From Flavobacteriales bacterium (GTDB lineage Bacteria > Bacteroidota > Bacteroidia > Flavobacteriales_D > Crocinitomicaceae): a stretch of 32,549 nucleotides of DNA. How positions within the stretch are numbered: the stretch's first letter is position 1; every line of letters starts with the position of its first letter. The stretch covers positions 1 to 32,549 of the forward strand of contig CANGHX010000012.1 of assembly GCA_947453715.1 (NCBI GenBank), in the 5' to 3' direction. Positions 22,708 to 30,200 of the stretch are shown piece by piece. A program made the position numbers and the translations under genes. The notes under the pieces were generated by a model. The model saw only the letters and a list, made by a program, of their open reading frames with translations, was not told the DNA's origin and searched no databases.

Positions 22708-23467
22708 TTTTCTTTTGATATGTATTGATTATACTTGTTGAAAGTACTTGATAAATTTCTTTAGTTGTTCCGCTTAATTCTGACAAATGACTTTCAATCA
22801 CTTTTGTATCATTTCTTCTAGCAGGCCCCGTTTGTCCCTCATAAGGAGAAACTTCTGAGAGTTTATTTACAGTTTCAATCATTAATGGTTTTAAATATTC
22901 CCAATTTAAATTATTTTCATCTAAATATTCTTTTGCAAGAAAAGCTAAATGATTCGAGAAATTATTGACAAAAACAGCTGCTAAGTGCATTTTTTTTCGT
23001 TCAATGGAATTTGCTTTTGAAACATTTAAACTGATTAAAGAAGCTAATTCAATCAATTCCGATACAAATTCTTCATTAGAACCTTCTATAAAAAAGGGCA
23101 CCTCTTTCAGATTTAATTCTTTACTCTTTGAAAAAGTTTGTAGAGGATAAAATACACCTATATTTTCAATTTCAGGTAGCGAAGATAATTCAATACTACC
23201 AGAAGTATAAGCTATTTTGAAAGTAGATGGAATCTGTTTTACAACCTCTAAAACAGAATTATCATTGACACAAACTAAAACTAAATCACATGCTGGAATT
23301 GAAGAAGTATCTGAAACAAATGGTACATTTAGTTCTTTGGAAAGTTCCTTTGCTGAATTCTGATTCAAACTATAAACCCCAACAATGTTAACAACTTCAG
23401 CTAAGGCCACTGCTAAATGTGAACCAACATTTCCCGCACCAATAATGAATATGTTTTTTAATTGCAT
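22700..23467 (-). CDS. DUF2520 protein with N-terminal Rossmann fold
   Basis: 255 residues from the ATG at 23467. The frame continues to a TTG at 23473, but that triplet is part of the promoter box TATCTTTG, so the ATG is preferred. Rossmann-like NAD(P)-binding domain: IFIIGAGNVGSHLAVAL (GxGxxG at residues 10-15), about 5-115. DUF2520 domain, about 120-250: KKMHLAAVFVNNFSNHLAFL with the conserved HLAAVFxxN motif, and LSEVSPYEGQTGPARRNDTK with TGPxRRxD. The architecture resembles ProC/6-phosphogluconate-type dehydrogenases; substrate unknown. It is repeatedly found next to kdsC in Bacteroidota (from memory), matching the 8-bp overlap here. Confidence 0.9.
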   Translation of the reverse strand: MQLKNIFIIGAGNVGSHLAVALAEVVNIVGVYSLNQNSAKELSKELNVPFVSDTSSIPACDLVLVCVNDNSVLEVVKQIPSTFKIAYTSGSIELSSLPEIENIGVFYPLQTFSKSKELNLKEVPFFIEGSNEEFVSELIELASLISLNVSKANSIERKKMHLAAVFVNNFSNHLAFLAKEYLDENNLNWEYLKPLMIETVNKLSEVSPYEGQTGPARRNDTKVIESHLSELSGTTKEIYQVLSTSIINTYQKKND

Positions 23468-23470
23468 ATT

Positions 23471-23478
23471 CAAAGATA
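23471..23478 (-). promoter_or_regulatory. Promoter -7 box for DUF2520-kdsC
   Basis: The reverse strand reads TATCTTTG and ends only three bases before the ATG at 23467. If used, the mRNA would be leaderless or nearly so. It also rules out the TTG start embedded in the box. Confidence 0.5.
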
Positions 23479-23510
23479 CCTAAATATAATAATTTGCCTT
23501 TAAATAATTA

Positions 23511-23873
23511 TCATTTACGAAGTAAAACCTTTACTGTTTCTGTTGTTGGAGGAGTATACTTAACTGAAATACTTTCAACTAAATACTCAATAATTGCATC
23601 ATCAATATAAGATAAATAATGAACTTCAATTGAATTATCTGCTGCAATGTATTGAAAATCATAAACACCTTTTTTATCCAAAAACTTATTTTCTAAAATT
23701 TGGATTTCATCAGTAGTAAGAGTTCGAGAATATTTTAACTTATACTTAATTTCAAAATAATCAGAATTGATTAAAGATTTTCTAGACTCTTCGAAACTTT
23801 TGGTGAACAATTTATTTGTTTGGGCAAATGAATCAAAAACAAAAAGGCAAAACAATACAAATACTACTTTCAT
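23511..23873 (-). CDS. Small secreted protein of unknown function
   Basis: 120 residues. Signal peptide MKVVFVLFCLFVFDSFAQ. The mature part of about 100 residues is charged, with a mixed helix/strand pattern (FEIKYKLKYSRTLTTDEIQI; VYDFQYIAADNSIEVHYL) and a strand-like C-terminus (TETVKVLLRK). No cysteine pair, no sorting domain. Family not recognised. The ATG overlaps the stop of the upstream T9SS gene by one base (TAATG), a strong sign of translational coupling, so it may act with that exported protein, perhaps as a periplasmic partner (inference). Confidence 0.7.
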   Translation of the reverse strand: MKVVFVLFCLFVFDSFAQTNKLFTKSFEESRKSLINSDYFEIKYKLKYSRTLTTDEIQILENKFLDKKGVYDFQYIAADNSIEVHYLSYIDDAIIEYLVESISVKYTPPTTETVKVLLRK

Positions 23874-25753
23874 TACTTATTAATTACAAATTCAACAATT
23901 CTTGTACCAACTAAATCATTAGAATATTTAAGGAAATACAAACCATTTTCATATTCTTTTGTCTCAAAAGATAAAGTTTGTAGACCTTCTGATTTATTCA
24001 CTTTTTCTTCAATTATTTTCCCCATTTGATCAATAATCTCAATTTTGCAATACTGATTATCCTCATTTTTAAATTCAACAATAAAATAGTCCTTTGAAGG
24101 GTTCGGATACAGTGAAATGAAATCTGAATTTTCTAATTTTCTATCAATAGATATTATTTCAGATTTTTCAACGTTTCCGTTCAAATCGTATTGATCTAAT
24201 CGATAATATACTATACCAAATCTTGTCTCCCTATCATCAAAAGAATAATTTAATTTTACATTTGAATTTCCATTTCCTTTAATTTTTTGAATTTCAATAA
24301 AATCAACACCATCAAAAGATCTTTTTAAAGAAAAATAATCATTGTTTATTTCACTAGCAGTTTCCCAAATTAGCTGATTGCTATTAGATTCTGGTAGTCC
24401 ATTAAAATAAACCAATTTCACAGGTAAAACTCCAGTTGCAGACCATCCAGAAATTGTAAAATCACAAACATCACCTGCTTGACCATCAACCATTAGATAG
24501 TAGCTATTCCCTATAGTTAAGCCACTAGCAGTTACCGTTCCTGTCACTTGAGCATTCGGATTAAAACAATTTGACTTTGAAGAAAAAGACGTACAACAAC
24601 CTCCTGAACCTGCAGTAAGAGAATATACTTCAGCCTGAATACCCCAAGCATTTACACAATTTTTTACGGTGGTAAAATTAAATGTCTCAGTAGTTGCTGC
24701 AGCGGTAAATTTATACCAAGAATTATTATCAATTGAACCACAAAAAACACTTCCTAAATTTGAAGGTGAATCTGTAGTGTATGTCGACGAAGTGTTCGAT
24801 GAAAAACTGGATCCTCCTTTTGTCAAAATTGCTGGGTTACTGCAATAATCATTCGTTGCATTATTTCCACAAGTTGCATTATAATCCATCACACAGATAC
24901 CAAAGGTACCAACTTGAGCATTTCCATAAGCCCAGCAACGTATATATAATGTAGCTCCTCCCGTTTGACCAGATAAAATTAATAAAGGCATGGTTGCTGA
25001 ATTATTACTACTGTTGTCATCACAAGAAACTAAAGACAAAGATCCGCATGCACCAGAATAAACTGCCATTCCCAAATCTGTTATACTACCTGTTGTTGTA
25101 TTAATTTTTAAACTACCTGAAGAAGGCACTGTTACTTTATACCAAACATCTCTGCTAGAGTAACTTGCACATCCTGGAGCAGGAACTCCTGAAGAAGCTG
25201 TTGAATTACTTGTACTTCCCGTAGTATATGAAAGACATTGTGATGAAGTTGAAAGTGAAATTGCTCCACATGGATCATCATTTGCAGGTGGTGCGTTATT
25301 TTGAACACAAATACTAAAAGTCCCAGTTCCTGAACTATATTGCCAAATTCTAATATAGTAAACTGCTCCTGATGTTAATCCTGTTGCAGTAATTTCAGAC
25401 ATTAAACCTGGACCACTATCATCATCACAAGTTATTTGTGAGGCTCCAGTTGTACAATTCGTGGCAGAATACAATGACATTCCGCTATCAGACATTGTTC
25501 CAGAAGTAGTTGTAATTGTTACATTCCCACTTGATGGACAAGTAAATTTATACCAGCCATCTGGAGCTGTGCCTGCAGATGCACACGAAGGTGTTCCAAA
25601 ACTATTTGTTGCAAAAGTTAAACCAACTGTTGTTCCACTTGAATACGAACAAGTTGTTGAAGGAGTAAGCGTAGTAGCAGTACAGGGAGTATCACCCTGA
25701 CTAAACACCATATTTGTTAATAATAATGATGCCGTGAAAATAAATTTCTTCAC
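23873..25753 (-). CDS. T9SS-exported protein with three pre-peptidase-like beta domains
   Basis: 626 residues, GTG start at 25753. Signal MKKFIFTASLLLTNMVFSQG. Three tandem beta-sandwich repeats of about 130-140 residues cover about 20-430, each with paired cysteines, a WYKFT/WYKVT strand and a CDDDSG or CDDNSS turn before a YYIRIW/LYIRCW strand, like bacterial pre-peptidase C-terminal-type domains; the third is degenerate and Cys-rich (GGCCTSF). A linker LPVKLVYFNGLPESNSNQLI leads into a fibronectin-like segment and then a T9SS type A sorting domain (SLYPNPSKDYFIVEF, IIDQMGKIIEE, ENGLYFLKY, ending RIVEFVINK). Probably a surface or secreted adhesin-like protein; no protease catalytic domain is present. 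Coupled to the 120-residue gene downstream. Confidence 0.87.
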   Translation of the reverse strand: MKKFIFTASLLLTNMVFSQGDTPCTATTLTPSTTCSYSSGTTVGLTFATNSFGTPSCASAGTAPDGWYKFTCPSSGNVTITTTSGTMSDSGMSLYSATNCTTGASQITCDDDSGPGLMSEITATGLTSGAVYYIRIWQYSSGTGTFSICVQNNAPPANDDPCGAISLSTSSQCLSYTTGSTSNSTASSGVPAPGCASYSSRDVWYKVTVPSSGSLKINTTTGSITDLGMAVYSGACGSLSLVSCDDNSSNNSATMPLLILSGQTGGATLYIRCWAYGNAQVGTFGICVMDYNATCGNNATNDYCSNPAILTKGGSSFSSNTSSTYTTDSPSNLGSVFCGSIDNNSWYKFTAAATTETFNFTTVKNCVNAWGIQAEVYSLTAGSGGCCTSFSSKSNCFNPNAQVTGTVTASGLTIGNSYYLMVDGQAGDVCDFTISGWSATGVLPVKLVYFNGLPESNSNQLIWETASEINNDYFSLKRSFDGVDFIEIQKIKGNGNSNVKLNYSFDDRETRFGIVYYRLDQYDLNGNVEKSEIISIDRKLENSDFISLYPNPSKDYFIVEFKNEDNQYCKIEIIDQMGKIIEEKVNKSEGLQTLSFETKEYENGLYFLKYSNDLVGTRIVEFVINK

Positions 25754-25782
25754 TTTTATTGTAGTTTATAGTAAATTCTGTA

Positions 25783-25790
25783 CAAATTTA
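25783..25790 (-). promoter_or_regulatory. Candidate -7 box for the 626-residue gene
   Basis: The reverse strand reads TAAATTTG (TAnnTTTG), 29 bp upstream of the GTG start. No strong terminator was found between it and the mpl stop, only a weak ACATT / AATGT stem before an A-rich run. Confidence 0.4.
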
Positions 25791-25856
25791 CATCATAAAT
25801 ACAACAATACTAAATCCTTTTATTATTTTTTTTTAACCGCATTACATTTTTAATGT

Positions 25857-27215
25857 TCATTTATTAACAATAAAACCTCCTAACGCTTCATAATCAATAC
25901 CATCAAATGTTCCGGAAGACATCATTAACAGTACTGAATTATCCCAATTTTTCTGTTTTATAAAATCTAAAACTTCGTTCGTTTCTGTTTTTACTATTAC
26001 ATTTCCACCAAAAGATTTCTGAACTAATTCGATTGTAATTGGTTCTAATTTTTTATGCTTTACGACATCGTGACTAAAATAAACCAATGCTTCATCAGCT
26101 TGATTCATAGAATCTAAATAATGTGGTAGGAATTCTTTTTTAAGTGATGAAAAAGTATGTAATTCCATACAGGCAACTACCTTTCTATTTGAATATTGTT
26201 CCTTCACTGCTTTTGTAGTCGCTTTCAATTTTGAAGGTGAGTGAGCAAAATCTTTGAACATTACAAATGAATCATTCTCAACAACTTTTTGTAATCTTTT
26301 TCCTGCACCTTTAAAAGTCGAAATTGCATTCAAAAAATCAGTTGGTTGAATTCCTATCGCTTCTCCAATTCGCATTGCCCCCATTAAATTTTGAAGATTA
26401 TGCTGTCCAAACAATTTTAAATCATACGAGTTTCCTTCAAAATAAAGTTTCGTTCCTTCATTTGTCACTTCATATTCAGGAGTTGAATAAGCAACCGTTT
26501 TAACTTTTGAAGCGTACTTTAATCCCAATTTATTAACCTCTACATCTTCTGTGTTGTATACAAATGTCCCGTTAGGATCAATCAAACTACAGAAAATATC
26601 AAATTGGTCAACATAATTTTCAAATGTTGGGAAAACATTAATATGATCCCAAGCAATACCGCTCAAAATTGCAATGTTTGGTTTGTATAAATGAAATTTT
26701 GGTCTACGATCAATAGGTGAACTTAAATATTCATCTCCTTCTAAAATCATTACTTTCGCATCTTCAGAAAGTTTAACCATACAGTCATAACCTTCCAATT
26801 GAGCTCCAACCATATAATCAACATTCATTCCCAATGTATTCGTTACATGAAGAATCATTGATGTAATCGTCGTTTTACCATGACTTCCTCCGATTACAAC
26901 TCTGATTTTATCTTTACTTTGTTCGTACAAATATTCAGGATAAGAATAAATTGGAATACTTAATTCTTTTGCTTTTAATAACTCTGGATTGTCTTCTCTT
27001 GCATGCATTCCTAATATAACAGCATCCAATTCTTTAGTGATCAATGTATCGTTCCAACCAAGTTCTTTCGGAAGAATTCCTTGATTTTCAAGTCGCGTTC
27101 TAGAAGGTTCAAAAATTTCATCATCTGAACCTGTCACATTGATTCCTTTTCTACTTAATGCAATTGCTAAATTATGCATTGCACTCCCTCCTATTGCGAT
27201 AAAATGTACGTTCAT
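25857..27215 (-). CDS. mpl: Mpl-type murein tripeptide ligase (Mur ligase family)
   Basis: 452 residues. N-terminal Rossmann-like UDP-binding domain (MNVHFIAIGGSAMHNLAIAL; the GxGGxxMxxLA pattern). ATP P-loop VVIGGSHGKTTITSM at residues 109-116. The central domain has LEGDEYLSSPIDRRPKFHLY and NIAILSGIAWDHINVF, the Mpl-like version of the Mur ligase E(A/G)DEY segment. A C-terminal ligase domain contains FKDFAHSPSKLKATTKAV (Mur ligases have HxP here). Mpl joins recycled L-Ala-gamma-D-Glu-meso-DAP to UDP-MurNAc, saving wall material. The sequence favours Mpl over MurC by the SPIDRRPKF segment and the absence of the MurC pattern. It lies 28 bp after the giant TPR gene on the same strand, so it may share that transcript. 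Confidence 0.9.
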   Translation of the reverse strand: MNVHFIAIGGSAMHNLAIALSRKGINVTGSDDEIFEPSRTRLENQGILPKELGWNDTLITKELDAVILGMHAREDNPELLKAKELSIPIYSYPEYLYEQSKDKIRVVIGGSHGKTTITSMILHVTNTLGMNVDYMVGAQLEGYDCMVKLSEDAKVMILEGDEYLSSPIDRRPKFHLYKPNIAILSGIAWDHINVFPTFENYVDQFDIFCSLIDPNGTFVYNTEDVEVNKLGLKYASKVKTVAYSTPEYEVTNEGTKLYFEGNSYDLKLFGQHNLQNLMGAMRIGEAIGIQPTDFLNAISTFKGAGKRLQKVVENDSFVMFKDFAHSPSKLKATTKAVKEQYSNRKVVACMELHTFSSLKKEFLPHYLDSMNQADEALVYFSHDVVKHKKLEPITIELVQKSFGGNVIVKTETNEVLDFIKQKNWDNSVLLMMSSGTFDGIDYEALGGFIVNK

Positions 27216-27243
27216 TTTTTACTTTTGATATATATAAAACTAA

Positions 27244-30200
27244 TTAATAGTTTCTTTTTAAGTTTGATCCTTGCGTTTCTTTTTGCCAGATATATTCTGT
27301 GATCGGTTGATCGTTTTTAGAATATGTTGTGGCTTGAAGAGTCTGAGTTCGAACATAAACAGTTCCTTTACCTTCAATTACCACTATTCTTCTCGTAATA
27401 ATTGAAGTCATCAAACCATTTTGATCTTTTTGAGTAAATGATTCCTGAGAAACACCTTCTGGATATTGACTACCAATTGCATTTTTAACAATCGGTTTTG
27501 GTACTTGTTCTTTTTGCTTATCGTGAATCGACTCTTGCGCCTTAAAGTGTTTATCATCTTGTTTATTCAAATCTTTTGACAACTCATCTTTCATTGATTT
27601 TGTGACGTCTTGCATTAATGCTGTATTCACCTTTTCTGCTTCAACAGATGCAGCCGTATTTGCTGAAACAGTAACATTAGCGTCATGTAAACCACTATCC
27701 GCTTTCGTTATTTGTTCATTATCTACATTGTTTGTTGCAGAATAATTATCCGACGTTTTTTTAACTAAATCTTTTGTTTCTGCAACATTCTTATCATTCT
27801 TTGCCTTTTCTTGAACAGCCGTGCCTTCATCTTTTGCTCGTTCAGATTCAATCAAACCTTTACTTCCTTGATACTTATCAGTCTCTTTTTTATCTTTTTC
27901 AAACAACGCTTGTTCTTGTTGCTTTTCAGTTGCTTTATAGACCTCAACCGTTTCTTTTCTGTTTTCGTCAGTTGAAGAAGCGATTGTATTCATTTTTGTC
28001 TGAACATTATCCGTTATTTTTGATGCTTCAAATCCTGCTAACTCATCCTTATTTGACTCTGAAGTAAGTTTAGATTTAGCTTCATTATTTTTTATTTTTA
28101 ATGTTTCTGTCGATTCCTTTCTATTGTCATCTTTTTCAGCAAATTCAACCGAAGTTTTATTTACTAAATCAGCAACTTGTTTTGCTGCAGAAAAACCAGC
28201 ATCTCTATCTTTATCAACTTCTGCAACTTGAACTTTATTAATTTCAATATCAGCTTGTTTTACTTCACTTGCTAGTTTAGGAGCTCGCAAACTATTGACA
28301 TACTCTTTTTCAGACATTACATTCGTTGCTACGTCAATTGTTTTTTCAGCTCCTTCACGTTCATTTGCTTTCTTTAATTCAGTTTTCTCAAAATCACTAC
28401 TTGATTTCAAATCTTTATCCTCAATAGATGTTTGTGCATTTTTACGTTGCTCATCATCATTTTCTGGATTTAATACTGTTTTCAGCTCAATAGCACGTAC
28501 TTTTTGATTTGATGAAATATTTTCAGCTTGTTCTTTATTCTCGCCTTCAATTAATTTATTCCCATTTGAATTATTGTATTGCTTAATAACGTCACCATTT
28601 TCATTTGCAGAAGTCGATCTTTCTGAAGCATCTTTTTGATTTTGCAATTCAATAGCGCTTAATTTTTCTTTTGATTGTAAAATATCACCTTTTTCAAAAT
28701 TATCAGCATCAAAATCTGCTTGTTCTTTTTCTTTATTTAATGTTGACAAGGATTGTGAAGATTCTTTTCTATTATCTTCATTTTTAACGGCAGTTGTTTC
28801 AAGTGTTGTTCGAACATTAAACAAATCTTCTGTAGATTTCAAATGTTCATCTTGTTTTTGAACATCCAAACTTAATTCCTTAGAATTCGTACCATTGACT
28901 TTTTCAGCTAATTTCGCTTTTTCTAATTTTTGACGATCTTTTTCTGCTTGACTTAGTGCAGCCATTCCATCTATCAAACTATTATTTTCAATCGGTTCTC
29001 CTAAAGGTTCTAATTTTTCAGGGGTTGAAACCGTAGAATTTAATAACACATCAAGTTCTTTTAACTTCTTCATTGCATAAGAATCTTTTGGCTTTAATTC
29101 CAATGCTTTTGAATAATCTTCTTTTGCTTTTAAATAATCTTTCCCTTTGTAAAGATTATCACCTGACTTAATCGCTAATTTATATGCTTTTTCAATTTGA
29201 GCAGATGAACCTTCTCTAATCAATCGATCCGATTCGATAACTTGTTTTGTAGCATATTTATCATTAACAATTTGCGTTAAAGCTAATTCATACGATTTTT
29301 TAGCATCTACATAATTTTTTTGTTGAAACAATGCATCTGCTTCCTTTATATATTTATCGTATTGAACTTTTTTCTCATTTGAATTTCCTGCACTTGCTGA
29401 TTGATTATCTATCAATTGTTGAACTTCAGAAATTTTAGCTTTTGCTTGTGCATCTCCAACTTTAATCGTTAAAGCATTTTGGTAACTTGCCAAAGCATCT
29501 GTATACTTCTTCTCTTTTACCAATTTCTCCCCTAATGACATAGCATCAGTGTAAAGCTTATTTTTTTCAGCTTCTGAAGTTTGTCCTGCAATTAACTTGC
29601 TTAACTCATCTATTTTCTTTGGTGGAACTAGCTCTTCCGGTTTAATCTTTTGAGCGTCCTCGTATGACTGAATTGCTTTTTTATAATCCTTTGCTTTTTC
29701 AGCAGTTTCAGCAATTGCTATTTTTTCTTTGAATTGTTTATCTGCTAATTCTAAACTATTAATTTTTGCTAATAAATCATCTGGACGTTTATCATTTGGA
29801 ACAATATTTAACTGTTTATTGAAACTTCTTGCACGTTCAATTAAATCTTTTGCTTTCTGATAGTCTTTCTCAGCAATTGCTTTATCAACGACCACAAAAA
29901 TCTTTTCATAGTTTTTCTTTTCTTCTGAACCTTGATTTTTAGCCAATTCTTCTGCTGATTTTGCTTTATCAACTGGTTCTTTTTCTGAAGGTTTTACAAC
30001 AAGTGCTTCGTTAAATTTCTTAATCGCTTCAACATAATTTTTAGCAACAACAAATTTATCTCCTTCTGCCATCAACGCTTTGTATTTTGCATCAATTTGA
30101 GCTTGATTTGATGAGTTTTTCTTCAAATCTTCTAATTCAGCAATTTTCGTTTTAGGTAAAACTTCTGTTGGTTTCTTAGTTTGTGCTTCTTTATATTTGG

